64,000 bases of DNA from Xanthostigma xanthostigma (lineage: Eukaryota; Arthropoda; Insecta; Raphidioptera; Raphidiidae), in the NCBI GenBank assembly GCA_963575645.1, contig OY754465.1, forward strand, positions 32,871,501 to 32,935,500, given 5' to 3'. A program made the translations under genes and the position numbers. The notes beneath the pieces are model-generated. The model did not search any database. It was not told the origin of the DNA and saw only the letters and a list, made by a program, of their open reading frames with translations. Shown here piece by piece: positions 11,131 through 23,010 of this stretch. Position 1 is the first letter of the stretch. Every line of letters begins with the position of its first letter.

Positions 11131-13339
11131 TAAAAAATAAAGCGAAAGCGTACTTATGTTTATATAAACTTTTTGTTTAAATATCATACACGAATTAACC
11201 CCATTCAATATTAAAATTAGATTATGAAACACTCTGTATAGAATCACTCAAACTGAATCTCTATGTCTCATTGACTGGTATACTTTTGCGCGCTCTCTCG
11301 TTTACATACGTTTAAAACAATGCAAACTTTTAGATAAGCCGTCTAGGAAAATGTATTGGAAGACAGTCTTTTCATACATTCTTTACTCCCATTTGTTAGC
11401 GAGTTAAAAATTCCTCTATACTCAGTATCGCGGTAGTATTATTTTCTTCGTATCCCTACAGATCACGCCTACTTCCATCACACTTTTTCCTTTTCAGATC
11501 GGAACCACTCCTACGTACCGCGCTTCAAGAAGTTTAATTTAAAAAAAGAGAGAAATGAAATTTCTTGACGCAATCGATAATGAAGACTCGAAATACAAAA
11601 TACTATATATCGGCTAGAAAATTTTATCACTGGCAAAAATAAAACCTCTTATTTTTCACGCGCCGACCCTGCTCTAAATGCTAGTGATACACGAATGCTA
11701 TACAAGTTGGGATATTTATTCTTCGCGATTACTTCTGAAACACCCGGTCATTTGTTAAACTTACGTAGCGTAATTCGATGATGAAGAAATTGTTATACGT
11801 CTTCTGTATTAGATTTACCTGTCCGCTGTTTATTACACAAAAGATTGAAACAATATTAACCGCAGTTATAAATAGATATATCAATTTTTATTGTTATTAA
11901 GAAATACAGTCCATCTAACATGTCAGTTAAAGTGGTTCATAAATTTGTCCTTTCCGCAAATTATATTTTTTACACGGACTCATATATTTTTAAATATTTA
12001 TAAATAAAAAAATGTTAGTCAAAATCAGGTACCTGTCTCAATTCTAACCTGTACTGCAAAAACCTCTAATGTTCACATTTAAATAACATACAGTTTTGGG
12101 CAATATGCGGTTTTTTCTCTTTACTGCAATTATAAAAAAAGGACTTTGGAAAATTGCATACGTCTACATATTATGGCAGTAGAAATTTTTGCAACATAAA
12201 TTTCGAAACAACTGGAGCTAGCGAAAATATATTTATTTTCTCATTTGTTGAAAATTTTTCGCGTGAATATTATATTCATAAACATTTCAAACAATTTGAC
12301 AAGTTTCAGATATATAAAACAAAATTTTATAATATTAGATTTAAAAGGACTGTTTTCAGTATCGATACTTCAATATTTGATTCGGCATTTTAATCACTTT
12401 TCAGCAGTATTTTCTGAGAAATAAAAGTAAATTTGAAACTTGTAACATCACCGAATTGAATAACATTGTTACATAAACAAGATTACATCACATGGATATA
12501 GTTTAGTTTGTTATTAAAATGATTCTCACAATTTGATATTAACTGAACATTTGCTTATGATAATACATAAAATAAATAATATTACAATATCTGTATTTTT
12601 ATATTCTATATAGCGAAAAGTTTTGTCTGGTGAATATTATTATGAATAAATTTATTGTTAATTAAGAACAACAATTAAAATCAGTTGTAGAATAAAATTC
12701 ATTGGTGTAGTCAAAATATTCACAATTTATGTTAAAAGAGAAACAAAAATAAAACCAATGAAAAAGTTATGTTTTCATTTGTCCGCAGTGCACGCCCTCA
12801 ATTGTTTCGTGAAATCAGGGATGTAGTCAGAAAAAAACACTAACAAGAAAACAATTCACGACCGACCATTCTAAGTAGCGATATAGTATAACTTTATGTT
12901 CACCTGTTCGGTTATTTATCTGAAAAACCGTAGTATATGATATTATAACTAGTAAACTAGTATCATTTAGAAAAGAGAAGTGCGCAATATGAAGAGTAGA
13001 AGAGTAGAAGAAGCGATCAGTAGCGGCGTGACATGTAATTTCAGGGGCAACATAGTCGGTGTTTGTATACGTCTCGACTAGCGACAAATAACTAAATTAC
13101 CATATTCATATCCCTTATTAGGATCACAACTACCTAAAGAAGTTTCACTTCAAAAAATGAGGAAATCGATTGACTTTTGGGTGAACCCTGAAACTTTCCG
13201 CTATATGTTCAATACCTAATAAAATGATACTATTGTTTTATAATACAAAAAGTTAAAAAAAAAATATTTAAGAATTTCTGAGTCATAAGAAAAACCATTT
13301 TTAAGGGCATTATCTTGAAGCTTATTTAACTTTCTGATG
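11131..13339. other. No gene recognised
   Basis: Low-complexity A+T-rich DNA. The frames at 12154-12393 and 12827-13087 show no recognisable domain. Confidence 0.4.
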
Positions 13340-13570
13340 ACCCTATATATAAGTAGATTAGGGGTCATGTGATAAAAACGTGAAACAATGTTATTTTTTT
13401 AATAACTTTGAAATTACTTAACCTATTGACTCCAAAGTCTAATAAGATCTAAAGTCTCAATAAATCCTTTCGAATGCCGCAAACTCGATCTCAATCGACT
13501 GATTTGATCTAACAATATCGTACGCTAAAAATTTGTTACATACACATCCATTGTGTGTAGCAATCTCGTT
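13340..13570 (-). repeat. Dispersed repeat, inverted copy of 50230-50500
   Basis: Read on the minus strand, this segment shares blocks such as GGCATTCGAAAGGATTTA and TTGAGA..CG..TTT.CGGC with 50380-50440, plus the TGTGTGTA-type stretch at the start. Similarity is patchy over about 200 bp. No coding sense. Confidence 0.5.
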
Positions 13571-14501
13571 GTTTACATTTCGTGGTCATGACTTTTTAAT
13601 TATAACCCTCTTACATTATTAACTCAAAATCTGGCAAAAGCGTCAATTGATTTTCAAATTATTATTACAAATAAAAAGGTGAAAACTCTTACTATATTGG
13701 TAGCTTTGAAAAATAATAACGGTGTTGCTCAGTGTAGATCCAAACTAGATTTCAAATCCGGTTTGCGACCCTGAAGAGAACAGCGTATAACAATATTTTG
13801 AAATAAAATAAAACAAAAGAAAGTCATTGAAGGGAATTGTTAATTCAGCCCGATTGCCCTCCTGTCGACACGAAGGGGGAACAAAGATGCATTCCTACAG
13901 GTTATTAGCAAAACGTAGATGAGGAAATAAAAAAAGCGAATATTGTGTACTGTTACCGGCACTTTTTTTTAAAGGGCGAAGGGTGAATGTAATAATAAAA
14001 CAAAGAAAATGAGTTTGCTCGTCGAGACAATCATTTTAAAAAGTCATTCTTGTAAAACGAATGCAGCTGCACAGAGCTGACATGAAATTAAAAATGTGTG
14101 ATTCGAAAAAAAAACTAAGACGTTTAATTGGCGAAGGGAAGTTTTTACGCCTTGAAAATCGTACTTTATGTCTGTTTCGAGAACGTATGAACTTCTTAAC
14201 TCGATTCGAAGCAGATCTGCTCATCGACTGATTTTATTCTTCCAAATTGAACAATCGACGAAACGTTGTTACTTCGTTTATACTTGACTCGAAGTTTTTT
14301 GGTATTTCTGATGTGTAATAGTTAGTGTATGTATCTAGTTTATAATGCGTAATAGTACAAGCGTTGGATGCCTCAAATGTCATAAGATAACTAAACCGCC
14401 GATTCGATCCTAATGGATCAAAAATCAACACAAGACATGCTGGAATCAAATTTCCGGGCAGCAACATAGCAAGGCTTTTTTTAAAGAGCCATCCCAAAAG
14501 A
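13571..14501. other. No gene recognised
   Basis: No feature seen. The minus frame at 14234-14497 (87 codons) has no motif I recognise. Confidence 0.35.
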
Positions 14502-14620
14502 TGAATGAAGAACTACTACAACTCAGTAGGAACAATCTTCGTTTCGTGGTAGGCCTCCTGACAGGACATTGTGTCCTGAAAGGACACCTCCAAAGAATCG
14601 GACTGTTCAACGGGGACTTA

Positions 14621-15274
14621 AGGTACGTCCAAGATGCAAGCTGGTAGTCAGGTAGTCAGACGCTGGTTTTCTGAGTCAGACAGTCGGCGTGCATAAAATC
14701 CTTTGTTGCTAAATCGAACTGGCCATAATGCACCAGCGCGCAGTTTTCCGGCGCACCGGCTCTCTGACTCAGATATTTACCAGTATGAATTGTACATTCT
14801 GGTTTCAGACAACCTGCGTCTGACGTGTTGTTTTTAGGTGCTGTAAAATATGGATATCGAGGATTTTATTTCAAAAGGGGGTTTTGTGGAAATTCGCCCA
14901 GTTCTTCGTAAGCCTGTGTTCAATTTTTGACAAAATAAAGTAAAAAGTATCCGGACTCATTCGGAAATATTCAAAAAATCGGTTTTCGTCGGCAAGTAAT
15001 TGCGGAAAAAGGTGTTTGTACTCCCTGTAAATCGACCTTAATTTATTAATTGGATGTATTTCACTTTTAACAGATTTTAATTTAGATGTAACATTGTCAC
15101 CAAGCAGCAACAAAGCTGCAATCGGTACTGTTCGCTTCATAATTATTTAATATGAATGCTCTGTTTGCGCCGATAACCCGCTTTCATATTGGCCACACCC
15201 AACGCCGCTCGGAGTCAGACAGTCAGACGCCGAAAATCTGAATCTGACTACCAGCTTGCATCTTGGACGTACCT
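14621..15274 (-). mobile_element. PIF/Harbinger non-autonomous element with perfect 31-bp TIRs
   Basis: The ends are AGGTACGTCCAAGATGCAAG and its exact complement at 15255-15274; identity extends to 31 bp on each side. The 3-bp target duplication TTA at 14618-14620 and 15275-15277 is the site type (TWA) used by PIF/Harbinger transposons. The minus strand carries a Harbinger-type transposase fragment (14871-15140). At 654 bp it is a deletion derivative. Repeated GTCAGAC-type words occur subterminally on both sides. It interrupts a LINE tail, so it is younger than that insertion. Confidence 0.85.
14871..15140 (-). pseudogene. Harbinger transposase (HARBI1-like) amino-terminal fragment
   Basis: The 89-codon frame contains SIYREYKHLFPQLLADE, RFFEYFRMSPDTF and LSKIEHRLTKNW-NFHKTPF. 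That order and spacing is the region just before the catalytic domain in HARBI1-like transposases of insects. The frame ends at a stop right after the TPF motif, so the DDE nuclease domain (normally a further 200-250 residues) is missing. It cannot encode an active nuclease. It lies inside the TIRs of 14621-15274 in the expected orientation. Confidence 0.75.
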
Positions 15275-15530
15275 TTACAGTGCTGACAGTGCAATAAGGA
15301 GACGGAAACAGCGTATCATATTCTGTATGAATGCGAGGCTTTGGATCGTAGAAGACTAATAATTAATCTATGGATAATGTAGAATGAGCCCAGAAGATTA
15401 CCCAGCCCACGGACTGCACAAGCTAGTGCAAGGAACGAGGATACTGGATCGAGTGATATACGAGATTGAGAGAATAAGCCTAGAGGCTGCTGTGCGCCCG
15501 GTGACAAGCCAACTCCCTTTAATTAAAAGA

Positions 15531-16263
15531 AAGAAAACGAAAATCATGAAATATAAGTAAAAAACAATTTAAAAACATGCTTTCATTAAAATGTAGATAC
15601 TAATACGATGAAACTAACAAACAATCAAACAAATTAAAACATTTTATCAATGTTGACCAAACCTAGAAACTAGTCTCGTGTCATATTCTTTAAAATAAAA
15701 AAATTCTTGCTAAAGGCTTTTAGGTCAGGTCAACAATAATGAAATGTTTTTTTTTGCTTAATTATTTGTTATTCTCTTCTTTTTAAAACATTTTTATAAA
15801 AGTTTGTTTTTAAAAGGTTTTTACTCATATCTTATTTCTATCCAACTCAAAATTTACCTCTCCAGCCATAGGTACTCGCACAACCCTGCATATATTTGAG
15901 GTCTGGAGTATGAACATTTTCGTATCTTCTTTGAAAAGCTAAGGGTAAAGACACATTTAAGAGCTGTATAGAAATATTTTTAGCATCGACCTTATTATTA
16001 TAAATTTATTTGTGTAACGTTATAATAATTATTGACTAACAAAGTCTTCATACTTTGTGTATACACAATATATTAAATTTCTGATATATTATTATCAAAA
16101 AAAAAAATGTAGGTATTCTTATCGACCTTATGTTCAATGTGTGTTATGTAGGTACGCAAAAGTGATGAACTTTAAGAGTACTTAACGTAACTTAAGCCGT
16201 GGTTTACAACAACCTTATAGAATCCTGATTGGCTGGTTATTAGAGATTTGGTATTTGACCCTT
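15531..16263. other. No gene recognised
   Basis: A+T-rich filler between the LINE tail and the Y1 element, with no structure seen beyond short poly-A and poly-T runs. Confidence 0.4.
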
Positions 16264-16616
16264 TTTAGGCGCGACCCAAGCTTTAGCTGGAAGCGCCTAT
16301 ACATATGTACTCGCTTTGTCTGTGAATCTGTGAATCTGTGTCATGTTTTTTTGTGTCACGCGTACAGCCCAAACGCCTTAACCGATTTAAAAAAAACTTT
16401 TTTTTTTTCGATTCGTCTCTGCGTAACTTAGCTCGTAACGTCGGCCGATTTTTTAATTTTAACCCCAGAGGGGAGCAATAAGGAAAAAAAGAAGTTTTTC
16501 GCTTATAACTCGCTCAATTTGAATCAGATCGGTTCGAAACCTGTCTTAAACGAAAGAGGAGAAAATTTTACGTAAATTTCGTACAACAGAAAATGCCTAA
16601 ACAGTTTTTTTTATAA

Positions 16617-16790
16617 TAAAATTGGTTGTCTGTAAAGTCGGTTTACGGACGATAGTTTTACGTGATAATGTATTCCGCTCGAATCACATTTCGGAACGTG
16701 ACACATTTCAGAACGTGATACATTTCGGAACGTGACACTTTTTCGTGCATGCAGTCGGTGTTTCATCAATTTATAAGACGTTATCACGTC

Positions 16791-16792
<2 letters not shown>
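16617..16792 (-). mobile_element. Z element copy 4, shortest form
   Basis: AATTGGTTGTCTGTAAAGTC lies at the left and CGTTATCACGTCAA at the right, only about 176 bp apart. The interior holds two tandem copies of a CATTTCGGAACGTGACA-type unit (one further diverged) and the GTGCATGCAG..GGTGTTTCATC block found in all Z copies. It sits at the poly-T/TATA site in the Y1 head, next to the LINE tail. Confidence 0.65.
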
Positions 16793-16821
<29 letters not shown>

Positions 16822-18770
16822 TTCTTTATTTAAAAATTTCCATGGAATATAATAGCGTCAGATACATTAAAAATTTACATTGAAAAAATCATCCACTGTG
16901 TACAGGCAGTTGAGAGTTAATAATTTCTTTATTTTAAATTTAAATTTTATGTCGAACAGATTCTTATATGAATCCGGAAAGCTATTAAATAGTTTTATTG
17001 AAATGTAGGCGAAATTGGAATGAATGGCAGCTAATTTATGAAGCGGAGTGCTTATATTATCTCTGTTTCTAGTGTTGTAACTATGGTAATCTTTATTTTT
17101 TTGAATTTGTCAATATTATTTTTTGCATAAATTAAACTATGGTAAACATAGACTGAAGGTAAGGACATTATTTTGAGTTCGCAAAAAAGTGGTCGACAAT
17201 GTTCACGAAACGTAGCATTAACTATTGCACGTATTGCTGCCTTTTGTAGGATAAAAACCCGAGCGGCAAGGGAATCAGCACCTTAAAATAAAATGCCGTA
17301 AGCCATAGATGAATGAAAAAGGCCGAAATAAGCGATACGTGCAGTAGCATTAATGTTAGCGAGATGGTGGGTTCGTCTAATCAAGAAGACGATTTTAGCT
17401 AATTTAGCACATAAAGTGGATATGATCATCCCAATTTAAAGCAGGATTCAAAATAATACTCAAAAACCGTATCTTTTTATTCTTATCATAGTGTTTTAGC
17501 TTAAAATCTATTGTTTCTATTTTATTTAAATTTAGCGTGAGCGTATTTGAAGTAAACCAATCCAAGGCCCTTAACTGAGTGTCACACAGAGAATGGTCGT
17601 CACATAAGAAGGTGGTGTCATCTGTAAACAGAAAGGTGTTAATAGGAGTCATACTACTTGGCAAATCATTTATATAAATGAGAAAAAGAACAGGACCAAT
17701 GATCGACCCTTGGGCTACGCCGTGGTATATAAACTGATGCTCCGAAGATTTGCCTTGGATGAAAACCGACTGGTATCTGTTATTGAAATATGATTTAAAT
17801 AAATCAAGGGCACAGCCACGAACACCGTAGTGGTTTAGTTTAGCGAATAATATCTCGTGTGACACACAGTCGAAGGCCTTGGACAATTTGCAGAAATAGC
17901 CTTTAATATTTGTGCCATTTTTCCAGGCAGTGGAAACTTTGTTTATGAGTTCGGCGATAGCATCTCCAGTGTTTTTACCCTTTCTAAATCCGAATTGATG
18001 ATTTGAGAATAAATTGTATTTATTAAAATAATTTAATAACCTGATTTTAATGACTTGTTCAAAAACTTTGTAAATAACTGGTAATATAGATACAGGTCGA
18101 TAATTACTCATATCGTCGGTGTCGCCTTTTTTGAAAATAGGAGTCACTTTGGCTATTTTCAGGGTATCCGGAAAAAAGCCAGTGAGTAGACAGAAATTTA
18201 TGACGAAAGCTAAAGGATCAGCAATGATGTTTTTGATAATTTTCATTATTTCGTTGGTCATTGCGAAGCAGTCGGGACTTTTGTTGGGTTTTAGATCATT
18301 AATAATTTTTAATATTTCATCAACAGTTGTTGACGTAAAGAAAAGGGAATTTTCTGGAGAAGTTGGTACTTTTAGAAAATTATCAAAATATAAGCTTGTG
18401 TTTGGTAACTCCCTGACTAATTCAGATGCAATAGATGTAAAGAATTTATTAAAATCGTTTGGTGTAAAATCATGATCAATTTTTTTTTGTTTTTTTGACC
18501 GTTTTAAGAATTGTTCATCTTATTAATTAATTCCTAGACTGATTTAGACATGTTGCTGGACTGTAAAATTTTATTACTGTTATAATTTTGTATAGCTGAT
18601 TTAATATCATTCCTGTAATTCCGTTTAAGGTCTGTGTATAATTTGTCAAGATTTTTTAGTTGTGTAGTTTTGCGATAATCGCCAATAAAACTAATAAAGT
18701 CTTTTTGCTTGATTAAGTCTTCAGTGAACCACCCACAATTAATACAAGATTTATTAATTAATAGAGATTT
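16793..18770 (-). pseudogene. LINE ORF2 remnant: reverse transcriptase (CR1/jockey-group)
   Basis: The minus strand reads, from about 18480, FTPNDFNKFFTSIASELVRE, then LKPNKSPD, KVTPIFKKGD, NYRPVSILP, HQFGFRKGKNT, YHGVAQGSIIGPVLFLIYIN and FTDDTTFL: the RT fingers and palm in order. Damage is clear. The first catalytic Asp (usually LDLSKAFD) reads CKLSKAFD, FADD is FTDD, the Pro of GVPQGS is Ala, a TAG stop replaces the Trp in SVWELINK (about 18535), and frameshifts lie near 18500 and 17405. Beyond 17404 another frame continues CAKLAKIVFLIRRTHHL and ILQKAAIRAIVN to about 16860. The 3' tail is (ATT)n at 16793-16818 (TAA on the plus strand). It is 5'-truncated within ORF2 and inserted antisense in Y1. 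Confidence 0.85.
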
Positions 18771-19139
18771 ATATAGAAATATATTCAATTTGATATAACC
18801 GATGGCAAACATCTTTCGGATATCTCTCTTTGTTGCGCAGTTTAACATGGCAATTTAAAAATTGCGTATAATCTGTCGATAATATTATTTATTACAATAA
18901 TGAAATAAAAAGATAGCATTTGTTCAAAAACGGATGCCGTTTCGAATATTTGTGAAATGCAACGCCTTCTGAGTTAACAATTTGAATAACTAATTACTAG
19001 AACATAATAGGTACTTTGACAGATGCAAACGTCATTTTTGACATTTCTTACCATTCCGACAACACGGATGAGCGGATTGAAACCAAATTTTGGGAGGATG
19101 TTTGATATGCAAATATGAAGTGGCCTATTGTTTTTGGGG

Positions 19140-19900
19140 AACATCGGCGCATGCGTAAAAGAATATAATATCTCTTATAATGTTGTTTTATATAATAATA
19201 ATATAGTTTTTAAAACGGTTTATTATTCTATTTTTACTAGAAATTTTTGTAAATTTTTTGGGAAAAATTGGCGCATGCGCAAAAGAGATACATGCCGTAG
19301 TTGTTTTTTATATAATAATGGTGTACTTTTTATAATGTTTTATTATTCTACTTTACAAGAAAGTTTTGTAAAATGTTTTTTTGAGGGAAAGTTGGCGCAT
19401 GCACAGAAGAGGTATAAGTTATAAAGTTGTTTGTATATAACAATGGTATAGTTTTCATAACGGTTTATTATTCGATCTATTTTTACAAGAATGTTGTATA
19501 ATTTTTGGGATAAATCAGCGAATGCGCAAAAGAGATACATGCCATAGTTGTTTTTTTAGATAATAATGTAGTACTTTTTATAATGTTTTATTATTCTACG
19601 TTACAAGAAAGTTTTGTAAAATGTTTTTTTGAGGGAAAGTCGGCGCATACGCAGAAAAGGTATAAATTATAAAGTTGTTTGTATATAACAATAGTATACT
19701 TTTCATAATGGTTTATTATTCGATCTATTTGTACAAGAGTTTTGTAAATTTTTTTGGGAAAAATCAGCGCATGCGCAAAAGATATTCGTGCCATCATCGT
19801 TTTTTATATAATAATGGTGTACTTTTTATAATGTTTTATTATTCTATTTTAAAGGAAGTTTTGTAAAAAATTCTTTTAGCGAAAGTCGGCGCTTATATTA
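19140..19900 (+). repeat. Central tandem repeat of Y1, ~124-bp units with GCGCATGCGC
   Basis: Seven units, with GCGCATGCG-type words at about 19150, 19271, 19395, 19517, 19641, 19767 and a decayed one at 19888. Two unit types alternate: one with GCGCATGCGCAAAAGAGATA, the other with GCGCATGCGCAGAAGAGGT. The 10-bp core matches the known palindromic consensus for NRF-1 (insect erect wing). That match is known biology; any function here is inference. Small frames starting MYLFCACADF arise from the repeats themselves. Confidence 0.8.
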
Positions 19901-20329
19901 TGCTATAAAGTTGTTTTTATATAATAATTGGGTACATTTCATAACGGTTTATTTTTCTACCTGTTTTTACTAGAAAGTTATGAATTTTTTTTTCTAAACT
20001 CATAATTTCAGAAATATTTTGAAAAAAAAAATCTGTTGTTCTTTTGTTCTGATGATGTTAGTTAGGTAGTTCTGTGTTTAATTTTTGCATGACATAATAA
20101 CATAATGACATAGAGAACCATGAAATTATTAAAATTATTTTTTTCTTTCTGTGTTTCAATATTTTCAACTGTGTTTTTTTCTCAGATTAAGTAAATTAAG
20201 TTATATTATTAAGCTCCAAGCGTCGTTAAATATATAATATACCGATTTTCAAACAAAACACCGGGGTATATGATGTAAAATATCACGCCTTGTAATTCTT
20301 GAATTACTTGGGCATATACTCCCACTGGT

Positions 20330-21175
20330 TTATTATTCAACCGAATAGTGTTTATTAGGTTACAAAATAAAGGTTTCAAAAAATATTAGTAAATAAAGCT
20401 TTTTAAAGACAAGCTTTTATTGAAAACGGAAAAAAATAATTTTAATAATTTTAGTTCATGATTATAAAAGCGTGGGTTGTAAACTTTATGTTCGTTTATT
20501 AGTCACAACCCACGCTTTTCTCATGGTCAGTCTACATCTTGATGGCTGGAGAAAGTCGGTCTGAACCTAAGTAAATGACGTTACTAACGGAAAAGAGCCG
20601 TCTATCGCCGGTAGCGCGATGACAACTTGCATCCAGACCCAGAAGCAGGTGAATAGATGATTAGGTGGGTTGGTATGTTGGCGGTTCCGTGATGTTGTCG
20701 CCACGAATGATAAAAACACAGTGCTTAGTCGTTGGTCATTGCTATCCATACGTTAAGGAATATAGCAGTACTGATACAACTGTCCATTTTTTATTTGATA
20801 TAATATACTGAAAATTAAAAAAACTTTTTTGTGAGTCTAAACCGTTTTCGAACAATTTGCAGTTTTGTGAAATATAGTTAGTAAGTTTCTTTTTTTGCGA
20901 TGGCAAGTTTAATAATTAATTTAAACGTCACTATTTGCTTCATGTTGCGTCGCCTATGTTTCCTGTCATTCAAAATTCATCGCCTAATATAAAAACTAGC
21001 CTTGGCTAATTACTTGTCAGAGTAAAGGACATTTTGTTAAAATATAAAAAAACGTCATTTTCACCAGTTTTTTATATCGATCTAAGTACACTGGTTTATG
21101 TAAAACTACTATTTAATATATGTGATGTTGACACTTACCACCCGTTTTTTAAATTGAAAAAGTAGGCTTATATAC
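20330..21175. other. No gene recognised; one hairpin
   Basis: The hairpin AAAGCGTGGGTTGT / ACAACCCACGCTTT lies at 20467-20519. The minus frame at 20567-20749 is in a slightly G+C-richer stretch but has no recognisable domain. Confidence 0.45.
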
Positions 21176-21697
21176 CAAGATCCCAGAACCGCCAGACTTA
21201 CGTCATTTCAGTAAATGAACAATATTTGAATAAAAACGCATGCCAATTTGCTAGCTTAAAAGCTAACAGGAAAGATAACAGGTTCTAAAGGTAAGTACAA
21301 AAAACATGTGGCATATTAGTGCGAGTGAGAGCATTAGTTGATTTTATTTGACAGCTTCATGAAATTTAGCTTTTTTTATTTGTTTACACACACACACACA
21401 CACACAGTGGTCCATTAGTTTAGAGAAAAACTCCATGGAAACAAATAAACAACCTACATTTCATGAAGCTGTCAAAAAAATCATCTAATGCTCACACTCG
21501 CACTCATATGCATGCATATGCCTACCATTGCGTACATAGGTTAGAACGTGTTTTATGTACCTTAAAACCTGTTATCTCTAAAAAGCCCCCGCTTTCAAGC
21601 TAGCAAATTGGCATACGTTTATAACTAAGCATTGTACATTTACTGATAAAATCTTAGCTGTACTGAAATAACGTAGGTCAGGCGGGTCTGAATCTTG
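21176..21697. mobile_element. ~520-bp palindromic element with (CA)n in the loop
   Basis: The outer ends CAAGATCCCAGAACCGCC and GGCGGGTCTGAATCTTG are imperfect complements. Inner arms match well (for example CCAATTTGCTAGCTT and AAGCTAGCAAATTGG, TTCATGAAA and TTTCATGAA). The centre near 21383-21406 is (CA)n. No frame is retained. Type: fold-back MITE. Confidence 0.65.
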
Positions 21698-21937
21698 TCT
21701 ATTAATTATTTGAGACACATCTTTATCTCCATTCGGATGTGTCAGTTATTATTTATTCTGTTGCCTAGTTACGGAGATAATATTTGAAATTATACGACAT
21801 GAGAAGTTCCCATTTTCTTACACTCGTCATTATAGAGATAAAATTATTAACCTTACGTAGATTCTTTTACAGTCCGTAAGATGTTCAGATATTATAATAT
21901 AAAAAGATAAAAATGTCCAACATTCAAACATGATACA

Positions 21938-22110
21938 ATAATTACATTCGACAAATATTCAAAATTATTAATGTCATTTTGATAGAAATAAAAATAAATA
22001 AATTAATAAAATTACGTTGTTATAACAACGTAATTTTATTAATTTATTTTATTTTATTTCTATCAAACTGACATTATTAATTTTGAATATTAATTGTAGA
22101 ATGTAATTAT
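21938..22110. mobile_element. Palindromic MITE inside one arm
   Basis: A self-complementary sequence from AATAATTACATTC to GAATGTAATTATT, centred near the perfect palindrome ACGTTGTTATAACAACGT (22014-22031). The opposite arm of the host element has an uninterrupted ATGATATAATATTATAGTCC at this point, which serves as an empty site. Confidence 0.7.
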
Positions 22111-22620
22111 TTGTCCAAGAGACGGCTGCAGAAAATGTGTCGTCATTAGGTGGACGAGCGAAAAAATTAGAGATGATAGTTAAGGCCATAATTAAGAAAG
22201 ATTGCTAAGGTTGCCTGCGAAAATCCTGCCGAAACAATGTTTTTTTAATTTGTTTATCAGTTAATAGACCAGTGAAGTTAGCTTTTGACAAGGACAAAAC
22301 AAATAACAGAAAACGAGTGATGAGGAAGGGAAGAAACTGTCGTCAGAAATACAGAAACCAAAAATTCAAATACGTTAAAGGCCGGAGGGCTGTGGGGGGT
22401 GCATTTTAGGGGTCAAACGTGGTTTTTCGTTTTTTTCGGCGAAAGTTGACCTCCAATCGAAAAATGTTGTATGGCAATGCTGTAGGTATTAAAAGGATCT
22501 ACAACTTTTATCAATATAACTTTTTCACATAACCTTAAAGATTCAAAGAAATATTGAAAAAAACAGTGTTTTTCGTTTTTAATTTTTTTTTCATGAAATT
22601 TTCAGGAGACTTACCTTTCT

Positions 22621-23010
22621 ATTATTCAAAGCAATGGCACGTCAATCCGGTGTCGGAGAGGCAACCGGATGGCGAGTGGTAATCTGGGCCTTTGAGTGGT
22701 ACAGAGCCCCCTGGTAGCGGCCAAAGTAACCTCAAATGGACGGGGGCGGCGATATGGGGGTGGGGCAAAATCGAAAAATTTTTGAAAAGGATACCGGATA
22801 AAAATGCGGTTGCATGAAGGAAATACCCTAATAATATAATAGAATTTTTTTGCCATCCGAAACACGCGGGCCGTTTTTGCACTAGCGAATAAATAAAAAA
22901 AAAATACTTATTGACACCACCAAACGTTGGGAAAGAATTTCCATCCGATCTTGATGGGCAGTTTCGGAGAAACAACCCCTCAAAGTCGCCGAAAAACCCT
23001 TTTTTTCGAT
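22621..23010 (+). repeat. Single-arm copy of the 6443-7630 repeat unit
   Basis: It starts ATTCAAAGCAATGGCACGTC and follows the left arm of 6443-7630 closely through GCCATCCGAAACACGCG and CAACCCCTCAAAGTCGCC, lacking a stretch of about 40 bases near 22890. It sits in the loop of the 21916-23375 inverted repeat. Frames on both strands are shadows of the repeat. Confidence 0.75.

Larger units (their letters stand above)
14502..15530 (+). pseudogene. LINE carboxy-terminal (RNase H/zinc-knuckle tail) remnant split by a Harbinger element
   Basis: From about 14502 the plus strand reads ELLQLSRNNLRFVVGLLTGH followed by CVLKGHLQRIGL, the typical ending of an RNase H-bearing LINE (I/R1/jockey-type). 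The frame stops at the Harbinger insertion. After the element and its TTA duplicate, the same frame resumes with C-stop-QCNKETETAYHILYEC, a C-x2-C...H-x4-C knuckle, then EALDRRR. The stop lies where an Arg or similar residue is expected (TGA). A later frame continues MSPEDYPAHGLHKLVQGTRI to about 15510. The host sequence is a dead fragment, and the two halves fit together only if the inner element is removed. Confidence 0.75.
16264..20329 (+). mobile_element. Y1: HINE-like element, split by Z4 and a LINE
   Basis: The 5' end TTTAGGCGCGACC lies at 16264; TAGGCGC pairs with GCGCCTA about 20 bases on, making a terminal hairpin. The head runs to about 16612 (ACAGTTTTTTTTATA). Z4 and a LINE then intervene, and the element resumes at about 18771 with TTTATATAGAAATATATTC, exactly what follows in copy Y3 (28970-28990). 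A central array of seven ~124-bp units follows (19140-19900). The 3' block has the subterminal CACGCCTTG, the perfect hairpin GTAATTCTTGAATTAC and the end CCCACTGG. TT flanks both ends. This layout (subterminal inverted repeats, central tandem repeats, 3' hairpin, TT insertion) is that of Helentron-associated elements such as DINE-1. The assignment is inference from structure. Confidence 0.65.
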
